A stretch of 64,000 bases of DNA, taken from the NCBI RefSeq assembly GCF_003076515.1, contig NZ_CP022390.1, positions 2,604,001-2,668,000 on the forward strand, read 5' to 3'. A program made the translations under genes and the position numbers. The notes beneath the pieces are model-generated. The model worked only from the letters and a program-made list of their open reading frames with translations, ran no database searches and had not been told where the DNA came from. Shown one piece after another: positions 17,682 to 25,054 of the stretch. The DNA is from Alcaligenes aquatilis. GTDB taxonomy: Bacteria > Pseudomonadota > Gammaproteobacteria > Burkholderiales > Burkholderiaceae_B. Positions within the stretch are counted from its first letter, which is position 1. Each line of letters opens with the position of its first letter.

Positions 17682-17701
17682 GTGACTCGCCCCCGCTATC
17701 T
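17682..17701 (+). repeat. Right copy of the 20-bp direct repeat
   Basis: GTGACTCGCCCCCGCTATCT, one base different from 13982-14001. The pair encloses the secreted-protein gene, the two-component system and the ychF remnant. Confidence 0.7.
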
Positions 17702-17883
17702 TGGCTGCGACCACTGAGGGCGGTGGATCCGAGGGCCGAATTCAGCAGCAATTGCCCACTAACAACAAGGTCTTGAAGCTACTGTGCTTAGCGAATTGAA
17801 ATATCACGATCAAACTCACTGCCTCTATGCGAGAAACCTGACGCTTTCCAAAGCATCAAAGCCGCGTGATTTTTGACGCACCC

Positions 17884-18069
17884 TTACAAAGCCTGCTTAA
17901 GGCTCCCAAGTAGTTCCTGCGCCAAACGTTCTGCTTCCTCTCCCCTTGTGTCACAGCGATCCGCCACCTGACCGACATAAGCCAGACGCGCATACTCCAA
18001 AGTCTAGGCCGGCTCCGTAGACAGCTCCTCGTACAAGGACTCTGCGCCTACTGGCAAACCCCAAAGCTC
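17884..18069 (-). pseudogene. Decayed C-terminal reading-frame fragment
   Basis: On the minus strand a protein-like frame runs from about 18066 to a TAA at 17884-17886 and is broken by an in-frame TAG at 18004-18006. Its translation has a natural composition (for example G-V-E-Y-A-R-like T-L-E-Y-A-R-L-A-Y-V-G-Q-V-A-D-R and A-E-R-L-A-Q-E-L-L-G-S). No start is visible. I read it as the relic of a gene once downstream of the EamA transporter; I cannot name the family. Confidence 0.45.
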
Positions 18070-18954
18070 CTAACGCGTCGCTGAATAGGAAACCGGACGC
18101 ACCGGCCCTTTATAAAGCCCAAAGGCCAGACCCGCAATAATGGCGCTGATAGACAGGGCCTCCACAAAGCTAACCTGCTCGCCCAGTATCAGCATGGAAC
18201 TACCCAGCCCAAACACCGGGATCAACAAAGACAAAGGCGCCACCGTGGAAACCGGGTACAGCTTGAGCAAGGAATTCCAGCCCCAGTAAGAAAAATACGT
18301 TGCCAGATAGACCTGAAACAGAATCGACATCACCGACATCAGGTTGATCGCCTCTGGCAAGGTGGTGAAAGGCTCGGCCCCATGCAGCCAGTACGAGACG
18401 ATAAATAGCGGGATAGGCGGGAACAAGCTGGCCCACACCATGAACGAGAAAATCTCCTTCACACCAGAGAGCTTGATGATCACATTCCCGATACTCCAGG
18501 ACACGGCACTGAGCACGACCAGCACCAGCCCAAAGGTGGCATCCCCACCACCTTGCGACAAGAGGATCCCCACCAGCCCCACAAACGCGATCACGGCTCC
18601 CAGCAACTGCGTGGCTCGCAAGCGCTCCTTGAACAGCAAGGCGCCCCAGCCCATGGTAAAGAAGGCGCTAAGCTGAATCAGCAGCGAGGCCACGCCCGGA
18701 TGGACACCCACCTCAATGCCATAGTTAATAATCCCCCACATGCCCAGGCCAAAGATAAAGCCATAAATGACGACATAGCGGAATGGAATATTCGGCTTGG
18801 GGATAAAGAACACCAACGGCAAAGCCGCCAAGGTAAAGCGTATCCCCGTCAGCAGGAAAGGCTCCATGGATAGCAGCCCCAGCTTGGTGATCGGAAAATT
18901 CACTCCCCAAACCAGCGTGACCAAAATGGCAGGAATCAGGTGTTTTTTTTGCAT
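18070..18954 (-). CDS. EamA/DMT family transporter
   Basis: A 294-residue membrane protein with about ten hydrophobic segments in two EamA repeats, starting with the typical L-V-W-G-V-N-F segment near residue 14 and a second repeat beginning around residue 145. DMT carriers export amino acids, metabolites or drugs. It is divergent from an AraC-type regulator, the arrangement seen for the E. coli nimT/nimR (yeaN/yeaM) type of pair, although those exporters are of another family. Codons 2-4 contain a run of eight A residues (minus strand), a possible slippage site. The substrate is unknown. Confidence 0.82.
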   Translation of the reverse strand: MQKKHLIPAILVTLVWGVNFPITKLGLLSMEPFLLTGIRFTLAALPLVFFIPKPNIPFRYVVIYGFIFGLGMWGIINYGIEVGVHPGVASLLIQLSAFFTMGWGALLFKERLRATQLLGAVIAFVGLVGILLSQGGGDATFGLVLVVLSAVSWSIGNVIIKLSGVKEIFSFMVWASLFPPIPLFIVSYWLHGAEPFTTLPEAINLMSVMSILFQVYLATYFSYWGWNSLLKLYPVSTVAPLSLLIPVFGLGSSMLILGEQVSFVEALSISAIIAGLAFGLYKGPVRPVSYSATR

Positions 18955-18965
18955 GTCCGACAGCT

Positions 18966-19043
18966 CCAGACAAGACCGGGGTTTCGAATCCCCGAGTCGT
19001 TAAATGTCTGGTGATCTTACGAAGGTGTGCCCTTTCACACCTT
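18966..19043. promoter_or_regulatory. Inverted repeats in the eamA/araC divergent control region
   Basis: An outer repeat CCAGAC (18966-18971)/GTCTGG (19006-19011) encloses CGGGG-8 nt-CCCCG (18977-18994). A second perfect repeat AAGGTGTG (19022-19029)/CACACCTT (19036-19043) lies next to the AraC-type gene start. These are candidate operators for the divergent regulator. Confidence 0.5.
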
Positions 19044-19076
19044 TAAAAGCGGGTCAGTTTTTGGCAAAATTGGGCC

Positions 19077-19874
19077 ATGAGTATTTCTCTGAATGACTAC
19101 CCTCTGGAAAACTCGAACTGGGATGTGGAAGTCAGCCTGCGCGCCTTCACATCAGGATCGATTTTTCCCAACCACGTGCACCAGTGCGGGCAACTGGCTT
19201 ATGCGGCGTCGGGGGTCCTGTCGATGTTCACGGAGAAAGGAAATTGGGTAGTGCCCAGCAAACGGGCGCTGTGGGTACCTCCGGGTGTGGCGCATGAAAT
19301 GCACATGCGCGGTGATGTCACCATGGTGAACACTTATCTGACACCCCAAGCCATCGAGCAGGCGCAACTGCCGGATAATTGCCAGGTGTTCGGCGTCTCC
19401 CCCCTGCTGCGGCACCTGTTCAGCGCGGCCATGGAGCTACCGGCTGAACGGACTGACTGCGGACGTACTCATCACGTCATTGGTTTGCTGGTGGAAGAAA
19501 TCCGGCTGATGCCCAGACTGGGCCTGAGTGCTCCCCTGCCCTCTGACAGCAGATTAGGGGCCGCATGCCAGCGCTTTCTGGATAATCCGACCCAGAACAT
19601 CTCTACAGACGAAATGGCCGCCTGGGCCATGCTAAGCCGCCGCACCTTCACCCGCCGCTTCAAGGAGCATATGGGCATGACCTACCTGGCCTGGCGGCAG
19701 CAAATGTGCCTGCTGGTGTCAATTACTCGTTTGGGGAATGGGGAGCCGATAACCCGAGTGGCCTCGGATCTGGGCTTTAGCAGCCCCAGCGCGTTTTCTA
19801 CTATTTTTCGTCGTGCATTAGGGCAGCCGCCCAGTCAGTATCTGGCGACGAGCAGGGAAACGCCGGTTTATTGA
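19077..19874 (+). CDS. AraC-family transcriptional regulator
   Basis: A 265-residue regulator with an N-terminal cupin-like sensing domain (H-V-H-Q-C-G-Q-L near residue 35, W-V-P-P-G-V-A-H near residue 68) and a C-terminal pair of helix-turn-helix motifs: M-A-A-W-A-M-L-S-R-R-T-F-T-R-R-F-K and the second helix ending in G-F-S-S-P-S-A-F-S-T-I-F-R-R. The layout matches the NimR-like branch with a short N-terminal cupin. It is divergent from the EamA carrier and probably controls it. The ATG at 19077 aligns with the family start. Confidence 0.85.
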   Translation: MSISLNDYPLENSNWDVEVSLRAFTSGSIFPNHVHQCGQLAYAASGVLSMFTEKGNWVVPSKRALWVPPGVAHEMHMRGDVTMVNTYLTPQAIEQAQLPDNCQVFGVSPLLRHLFSAAMELPAERTDCGRTHHVIGLLVEEIRLMPRLGLSAPLPSDSRLGAACQRFLDNPTQNISTDEMAAWAMLSRRTFTRRFKEHMGMTYLAWRQQMCLLVSITRLGNGEPITRVASDLGFSSPSAFSTIFRRALGQPPSQYLATSRETPVY

Positions 19875-19931
19875 GCGGATGTGTTGCTTGAGCAAGCAGC
19901 AGGAAGATGATCAGGCGATTGCTTGAAAGCA

Positions 19932-19959
19932 AAACACCCGATGAGTTTCATCGGGTGTT
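19932..19959. terminator. Bidirectional terminator between araC-type gene and lipoprotein operon
   Basis: AACACCCGATGA (19933-19944) pairs perfectly with TCATCGGGTGTT (19948-19959) with a 3-nt loop, in the gap between two convergent units. A short T-run follows on the minus strand. Confidence 0.75.
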
Positions 19960-20006
19960 CAGTCCATAAGGTGCTGACGAATACTGCCCAGTGGGCAGGG
20001 CTCACA

Positions 20007-20657
20007 TTACTGTGTTTCGTAATGCGGCGAACGGGGGCCATAAAGTATGCCGCCAGGCTGGCCTGCGCTAAGCAGCGCCTGGTTTGTCATCCCGGCCACC
20101 TGATAGCCACGATCCGACAAGGTGTTGATCACCTGATCGACCACAGCCTGAATCAACATGCCCAGAATCCCACCACCACTACCACCCGCATAGCTGACCA
20201 ACTTCTGTCCGCTCCACAGCTTGGTACCCGTGCGCAGATCTACCAAGTCGGCCTCAATACTAACTGTGACCGTACTGGCCAGCACGACGTACTGCGCACC
20301 GTACTCTTTCACCGTCATATATAGTGCCGAGTCTGCGCCAAATATCTCGCGCAATTTGGGTGCTGGCACATCGTGGATATCTGTTGGTGTGACCAACCCG
20401 TTCTGCCTAAACGTTTCTTCCATCACCGCGACAGGCAGGACGTAGTAACCGGACTCTGCCAATGGCATGGTCGCTTGCGACAGCACCGCCGAAGTGGCAG
20501 CCACATCCACAGAATCGTTAAGCGGCGGAAGCACCAGAATAGAAGCAGGTTTGCTTTCACGAAATGCCGAGTAGTCAACTTCGGCCTGTGGAGCAGCACA
20601 CCCTACCAAAGTCATCGCCAGGGATAGCATTGCTACCCGCATCAAATTATTGATCAT
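20007..20657 (-). CDS. DUF799 lipoprotein (GNA1162-like)
   Basis: A 216-residue lipoprotein with a signal peptide and lipobox ending in Cys20 (T-L-V-G-C). The body has the DUF799 pattern: S-I-L-V-L-P-P-L-N-D-S near residue 39, D-S-A-L-Y-M-T-V near residue 109, and a Gly-rich C-terminal part (Y-A-G-G-S-G-G-G-I-L-G). GNA1162 of Neisseria is the best-known member and resembles the TolB/CsgG-fold assembly lipoproteins. It is the last gene of a three-lipoprotein operon. The function is unknown; an outer-membrane assembly role is likely from context. Confidence 0.85.
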   Translation of the reverse strand: MINNLMRVAMLSLAMTLVGCAAPQAEVDYSAFRESKPASILVLPPLNDSVDVAATSAVLSQATMPLAESGYYVLPVAVMEETFRQNGLVTPTDIHDVPAPKLREIFGADSALYMTVKEYGAQYVVLASTVTVSIEADLVDLRTGTKLWSGQKLVSYAGGSGGGILGMLIQAVVDQVINTLSDRGYQVAGMTNQALLSAGQPGGILYGPRSPHYETQ

Positions 20658-20668
20658 GGAATAACCTT

Positions 20669-21091
20669 TTATTGAGCTTGGGCGGGTACATCTGCTTGCG
20701 CCGTGGTGTGGCGCAACAAGAAGTTCATGAATGGCGACGACTCCGGGAAAGCATTCTTTTCACCTTCCCATTGCTCCACGGCCTTCGCTCCATCACCCAG
20801 CTTCAAATAGAGCAAGCCCAAATGTGCTCGAAAACCGGGCGGCAAGGCCTGGTCAGTCGCACGCGCCGACTCTACATTCTCTTCAAGAGTTTGGACTTGT
20901 GCTGCATAGTCCTCACCCTCTTCTTGCAGATACGCATACACCATAGGCTGGTAAGAGTCCCAGCTATACAGGCTTTTGGGTTGTGCGCAGGCCGTCAGCA
21001 CACCGACTGACAGGCAGATACCCGCCCAGCGCAGACCACGCCACAGGCGCGGACACCGTGGGGCCTTGTTGGAAAACATAAGTGAACTCAT
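20669..21091 (-). CDS. DUF4810 lipoprotein
   Basis: A 140-residue lipoprotein with lipobox C at residue 35 (G-V-L-T-A-C), followed by the DUF4810 core with L-Y-S-W-D-S-Y near the mature start, a helical region and G-L-L-Y-L-K-L-G-D-G-A-K-A, a single TPR-like pair. It lies between the CsgG-like and DUF799 genes with gaps of about 10 bp. The same three-gene order occurs in Neisseria and many other Gram-negatives. Confidence 0.85.
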   Translation of the reverse strand: MSSLMFSNKAPRCPRLWRGLRWAGICLSVGVLTACAQPKSLYSWDSYQPMVYAYLQEEGEDYAAQVQTLEENVESARATDQALPPGFRAHLGLLYLKLGDGAKAVEQWEGEKNAFPESSPFMNFLLRHTTAQADVPAQAQ

Positions 21092-21100
21092 GGCCGCCTC

Positions 21101-21784
21101 TTATTTGCCAGCAGGCTTCCAGGCGCCTCGTTCAATGCCTTCGATCAAGTGATCAACCGCTTCACGAATAGCCAGATCCAGGACTTTCCCGTTCAGGGTG
21201 GAGTCGTAGCCGGCAGTGCCACCAAAGCCAATGACTTCCCGGTTCGACAAAACGTATTCACCCGCACCCGAAGCAGAGAAAACCACTTCCGATGTGCTGA
21301 CATCGACCACATTCAGATCAACCTTGGCATAGGCCGTCTGTTCCTTGCCGCGCCCGAGAATCCCGAACAACTGCTGGTCCCCAGTCACTTTGCGGCCAAA
21401 CGCCGTCACGTCGCCCGTCACAACGTAACGCGCTCCCTTGATCTGACTGGCTTGTTTATTGAAACCCGCCTCTTGAGCAATCTCGGACAGGTTGTCACGA
21501 TCCAGCACCTGGAAACGGCCTGTTTGCTGCAAATGGCTAGTCAGAATTGTTTTGGCTTGTCCTCCCAAACGATCCACGCCGTCGGAAAACACACCACGCA
21601 AGTAGTTGGTACGGTTATCAAACTTACCAATGGAAATCGGGCTACGCTCACCTTGGTAGGTAGCACGAGTGGCTGCGGCTGCCGTTGTTGGAACAACTAC
21701 ACTTTGTGAGCGCTCGGTAGCGCATCCTGCGATTACAGCAGACAGGCTGAGCACCACGCCCACCTTGATCAAACCATTCAGCAT
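21101..21784 (-). CDS. CsgG-like lipoprotein
   Basis: A 227-residue lipoprotein with lipobox Cys21 (V-I-A-G-C) and the CsgG/curli-assembly fold features: I-S-I-G-K-F-D-N-R-T, the L-x-x-x-L-x-x-T-G-R-F-x-V-L-D-R segment, then A-R-Y-V-V-T-G-D-V-T and V-D-V-S-T-S-E-V. It is shorter than pore-forming CsgG and there are no csgA/B/E/F genes, so this is a CsgG homologue of another assembly system. The ATG at 21784 is chosen because GGAG lies five bases upstream and gives a clean signal peptide. First gene of the operon. Confidence 0.87.
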   Translation of the reverse strand: MLNGLIKVGVVLSLSAVIAGCATERSQSVVVPTTAAAATRATYQGERSPISIGKFDNRTNYLRGVFSDGVDRLGGQAKTILTSHLQQTGRFQVLDRDNLSEIAQEAGFNKQASQIKGARYVVTGDVTAFGRKVTGDQQLFGILGRGKEQTAYAKVDLNVVDVSTSEVVFSASGAGEYVLSNREVIGFGGTAGYDSTLNGKVLDLAIREAVDHLIEGIERGAWKPAGK

Positions 21785-21878
21785 CGTATCTCCAAGTACG
21801 TAGGTCATAGCACATACCAACGCTATGCATTAGAACAAGCGAGCCGACACTATAACAAAAAGATACACTTTGGGCTTT

Positions 21879-21901
21879 GCGTTTTCCCTAGGGGAAAACG
21901 C
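21879..21901. promoter_or_regulatory. Perfect palindrome upstream of the lipoprotein operon
   Basis: GCGTTTTCCC-TAG-GGGAAAACGC, 10-bp arms and a 3-nt centre, lies about 95 bp upstream of the csgG-like start. It could be an operator or a terminator between the island end and the operon. No T-run follows. Confidence 0.5.
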
Positions 21902-22031
21902 CTTCGATTCTTTATGGGCAGATGCCGGGCATCATGTTGGCCACTGATCATATTGGTGGTGATGCAAAGTGCTGTTTTCAGACATCAATGAACAAAAAAA
22001 CGCTTGGAAGGCCAATATGTATGGCAAGCCC

Positions 22032-22042
22032 TTGATTTCAAA
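22032..22042 (+). other. Candidate attL core
   Basis: TTGATTTCAAA, identical to 44510-44520, with short inverted arms (CCTT/AAGG) around it. A larger 9-bp inverted repeat AACGCTTGG (21999-22007)/CCAAGCGTT (22068-22076) brackets the site. Confidence 0.55.
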
Positions 22043-22099
22043 AGGTCTAACCATGCACACGGCACTACCAAGCGTTCCTGATTTCCAAGAAATCCTTAG

Positions 22100-22127
22100 A
22101 CGTTGATCACACGTTTAAACGTTGATC
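22100..22127 (+). repeat. Repeats next to the left island end
   Basis: ACGTTGATC occurs at 22100-22108 and 22119-22127 (19-bp spacing), and ACGTTTAAACGT (22111-22122) is a perfect palindrome between and overlapping them. The spacing suggests binding sites for an excisionase or regulator. Confidence 0.4.
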
Positions 22128-22199
22128 GGTCGGCAAAGGGCCGTGAATGCTAGGTTTCGCGGGGAAATCGCGTTACGGGCTTTGCGGGAATCGCTGGAA

Positions 22200-22220
22200 G
22201 TACCCCCAGTTGTACCCCCA
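22200..22220 (+). repeat. Left arm-type integrase repeats
   Basis: GTACCCCCA at 22200-22208 and 22212-22220, followed by a degenerate inverted copy in TAGGGGTAT. The same 9-mer is repeated inside the right end at 44405 and 44427, as expected for integrase arm sites. Confidence 0.55.
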
Positions 22221-22383
22221 TAGGGGTATCGGGATGATAGATCAGTCTGGATGCCGGTGCCAGCGCTGCGCCTCCCGGATAAAACGGCTATGGCGCAGAC
22301 CGCATTGTTGGCTGACGCATGGAACAGTACGCGATGAGATGCGGGGGAACGGGCCGCTGTGGCTCAGACCTCGGAGAACTCTC

Positions 22384-23541
22384 ATGGCAGACCATCACAC
22401 TCACCGCAACCCGCTGGGGCAAGACACCCTGTTTACTACGCCGGCCTCGCTCATGCTCGATGCCCGCCTCACGCCGCTGGAGCGCAATGGCTGGCAGGTA
22501 CTACGCATGCTCCGCTCTGCGGAGGGTATCAGCCCGCTGGCGAACCTGGGGCAGTTGCGCCGCTATCTCACCTCTATCCCGCTGGGGCAGCGGGCCGGGT
22601 ACGAGACGGCCCGGCGCGTTCTCATCGTGCTTCGGCTGACGGGGTGGATCAGTCTGGTGGGCCAGCAACGCGATCCGCTGACCGGCCATGTGCTCAGCGA
22701 GCTGTATCAGGTTCACGAAAGCGCCCTCGGCTTCCAGCAGGCCTGCGCGTTCGATGCCAGTCTGCCCGCGCTTCTGCACGCGTCTATCGGCCACGAAAAC
22801 AACCAAGTGGATCGGGTGGCCGTCCACATTCAGGCAACGCTGGCGCAGGCACCTGAAGCCGCTTCCATTGCGGCCCACGATCAGCTCGGTGATGACGATG
22901 ATTTGCCCCCGACGACGCCGCCGCAGGTGAACGAGGCAACCACCCCACGGCCATTGCCTGGAGATTCCGCTGGCAGCACGCTTGTTCCGCAACAGACCGG
23001 ACACGCTCGCCACATGACGGCTGAGCAGGGCAGTACGTATAAGACGTATATGTATAAAAAAGAACGTACGTACCGCGCGCGCGAAGGCGACGGCGATCCG
23101 GCATCGCAGTCGGTGAGCTTGCCGCCTTGCCTGAGCAATGCCCAGGCAGATCAGCAAAAGGACGTGCAGGCCGCCTTGCGGCGGCTGCCGCCGCAGCATC
23201 GCCAGGAAGTACTCGATGAGTTGCAAGCACGCAGCCAGAGCGGCACCGTACGCAATGTCGTGGCCTACTTCTTCGCCTTGGTGAAGCGCGTACTTGCTGG
23301 CGAGTTCCGTCTGTGGGCAGGACGTAAGGAGATGTCTGCCACCCCACGGACTGCCGAGAATCGGCCTGCAGCTCCGCCGCGTACCGAAGACCGCTCAGAA
23401 CCGACTGCGCAACCGGCATCGCGTGAAACCGCCCTGGCGCACATCGCCAACATCCGCAAGATCATGAACACCTCGACGAACGCTGGGGACATCGCAGCGC
23501 AGGCAATGCAGGCCAGGGGATGGCAGCCGCATCCTGCCTAG
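22384..23541 (+). CDS. STY4528-like island replication protein
   Basis: A 385-residue protein matching, from memory, the STY4528 family found in SPI-7/PFGI-type integrative elements. The N-terminal part has the family pattern L-D-x-R-L-T-P-L-E-R-N-x-W-Q-V and a helix-turn-helix-like region with L-R-L-T-G-W-I-S-L-V. The middle is Asp/Pro/Thr-rich, and the C-terminal part has R-N-V-V-A-Y-F-F-A-L-V-K-R-V-L-A-G-E-F-R. The start at 22384 is chosen because GGAG precedes it; the frame continues upstream without coding character. Members are thought to act in replication of the excised element. None of the usual partner genes (parB, ssb, DUF2857) follow. Confidence 0.75.
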   Translation: MADHHTHRNPLGQDTLFTTPASLMLDARLTPLERNGWQVLRMLRSAEGISPLANLGQLRRYLTSIPLGQRAGYETARRVLIVLRLTGWISLVGQQRDPLTGHVLSELYQVHESALGFQQACAFDASLPALLHASIGHENNQVDRVAVHIQATLAQAPEAASIAAHDQLGDDDDLPPTTPPQVNEATTPRPLPGDSAGSTLVPQQTGHARHMTAEQGSTYKTYMYKKERTYRAREGDGDPASQSVSLPPCLSNAQADQQKDVQAALRRLPPQHRQEVLDELQARSQSGTVRNVVAYFFALVKRVLAGEFRLWAGRKEMSATPRTAENRPAAPPRTEDRSEPTAQPASRETALAHIANIRKIMNTSTNAGDIAAQAMQARGWQPHPA

Positions 23542-23560
23542 TAAATGCTGCTGCGAAACA

Positions 23561-23589
23561 GGGCGTCACTGCACGCCGCAGTGACGCCC
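23561..23589 (+). terminator. Strong hairpin after the STY4528-like gene
   Basis: GGGCGTCACTGC pairs perfectly with GCAGTGACGCCC across a 5-nt loop, 20 bp after the stop. No T-tract follows, so termination efficiency is uncertain. Confidence 0.6.
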
Positions 23590-24141
23590 CACGCAACACC
23601 GCAAACAATGCGGGCGAAAGCCAGTTCCTATTGCGTGCGGCCTACATGATGATGTCCGCACTACATTGACCGGGCAGTTGCCAAGACCGATGGGCTTCGT
23701 ACATCGCCCCCCCCAACAGCGCAGGTTCCTGCAAGCGCTGGCCCGACAGGGTGGAGCCACCCCAGGTATGCCCAGGCTCCGACCGCATACCGGCCCTACC
23801 CAGGGCGGAGCCCTCTTCGTCTGTTTGAACTCATCCCTACCGCGCCACCTGGCGCACTGTCCCTTGCGGCAATTACCTGTCCGCAACGCACAGGCCGCCG
23901 CTGCATTTCTCATCCCACTCACTTCATAGGAGGACTCGTCCACGTTCGCATCACTTTCGTCTTGTAGTACCTCCGTCCGGGCTTCCAGCAGGGAGCAAGA
24001 CGGACGCCTCATTCGAGGCTCTGGTGTCTCCTGAACACCATGCCCTTGCCCTCACGGGATCTCGCCTTGGCGAGTTGGCACCAACACTAACCATTGAGTT
24101 TCAGGACAAGGCAGTACGGCGCTTTGCTTGGAGGCCGGAAG
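23590..24141. other. Gene-free stretch before the second recombinase
   Basis: About 550 GC-rich bases with no frame of convincing coding character; the longest frames are Pro/Arg/Cys-rich shadows. GAGGCTCTGGTGTCTCC and similar short repeats suggest a structured leader or control region of the recombinase gene. In related elements a conserved non-coding segment also precedes this integrase type (recalled, not verified). Confidence 0.45.
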
Positions 24142-25005
24142 ATGGACGACTTGACCTACACCCTGCGGCAGCTTTGCCAGCGCAACCGTGACGGCAGCTG
24201 CAACACGCAGGCCGACCGGATGCGTTCGCTGTCGCTGGCCGCGCGGCAACTGCGCGAGGCCGGTTTCCGGCAGATGAAGGCCTCATCGCTCAAGGGCAAG
24301 CACGTCCAGGCGCTGCTGGATCGCTGGCAGGAAGAAGGCTTGTCGTCTGGCACCATCAAGAATCGGCTCTCTCTCCTGCGCTGGTGGGCGGAGAAGATCG
24401 GCAAGGCCGGCATCCTGCCGGCAGACAACACGCAGCTTGGCGTAGCCGAGCGCCGCTATGTAACCAATATCAGTAAGGCCCGGGAACTGGGCACAGGTCT
24501 TGAACAGCTCACCGATGCTCACGTACGCATGAGCCTTCAGCTACAGGCCGCCTTCGGATTGCGTCGGGAGGAAGCGATCAAGTTCCAGCCCAGTTACGCG
24601 GATCGGGGCGACCACATCGCCCTCAAGGGATCGTGGACCAAGGGCGGTCGGGAGCGAACTGTGCCCATCACCACGACAGAGCAACGCGACGCACTCCACG
24701 CAGCACACCGCCTGGCGGGCACAGGATCACTGATCCCGGCAAACAAGACCTACATCCAGCAGCGGCACGTCTACGATGGACAGTGCAAGGCGGCGGGTCT
24801 GAGTCATATGCATGGCCTTCGCCATCAGTACGCGCAAAGCCGTTATGAGACGTTGACGGGGAGGCCGCCGCCAGCGGCAGGTGGACCATTAGTCACGGAG
24901 TTAAGTCCAACGCAGCGCATAGAAGACCGCCATGCTCGTCAGACCATCAGCCGTGAGTTGGGACACGAGCGCGTTCAAATCACTGCCATCTACCTCGGTA
25001 GCTAG
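24142..25005 (+). CDS. Tyrosine recombinase (second, internal)
   Basis: A 287-residue phage-type integrase with an N-terminal SAM-like core-binding domain (residues about 5-95) and a C-terminal catalytic domain. Catalytic residues are visible: Arg in G-L-R-R-E-E-A, H-x-x-R in H-G-L-R-H, the second His in G-H-E-R, and the nucleophile Tyr in A-I-Y-L-G-S at the very C-terminus. All are present, so it may be active. The ATG at 24142 has GGAGG eight bases upstream. It differs clearly from the DUF4102 integrase at the other end, being shorter and lacking the N-terminal arm-binding domain. It ends convergent with the defence operon. Confidence 0.82.
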   Translation: MDDLTYTLRQLCQRNRDGSCNTQADRMRSLSLAARQLREAGFRQMKASSLKGKHVQALLDRWQEEGLSSGTIKNRLSLLRWWAEKIGKAGILPADNTQLGVAERRYVTNISKARELGTGLEQLTDAHVRMSLQLQAAFGLRREEAIKFQPSYADRGDHIALKGSWTKGGRERTVPITTTEQRDALHAAHRLAGTGSLIPANKTYIQQRHVYDGQCKAAGLSHMHGLRHQYAQSRYETLTGRPPPAAGGPLVTELSPTQRIEDRHARQTISRELGHERVQITAIYLGS

Positions 25006-25054
25006 GTCAGGCAGTATGAGGCCCCCTGGCCTACATACACAGCCGTCCACCGGC

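Noticed and set aside
18977..18994. tRNA T-arm-like CGGGG-TTTCGAAT-CCCCG
   Set aside because: Loop is 8 nt rather than 7 and no other tRNA arm is present; better explained as an operator-type repeat.
22200..22225. CRISPR or tandem array based on GTACCCCCA copies
   Set aside because: Only two or three short copies at each island end, without regular spacers; they fit integrase arm sites.
22147..22383. N-terminal extension of the STY4528-like protein
   Set aside because: Cys/Trp/Arg-rich translation across the arm-site repeats; the ATG at 22384 has the ribosome-binding site and family N-terminus.
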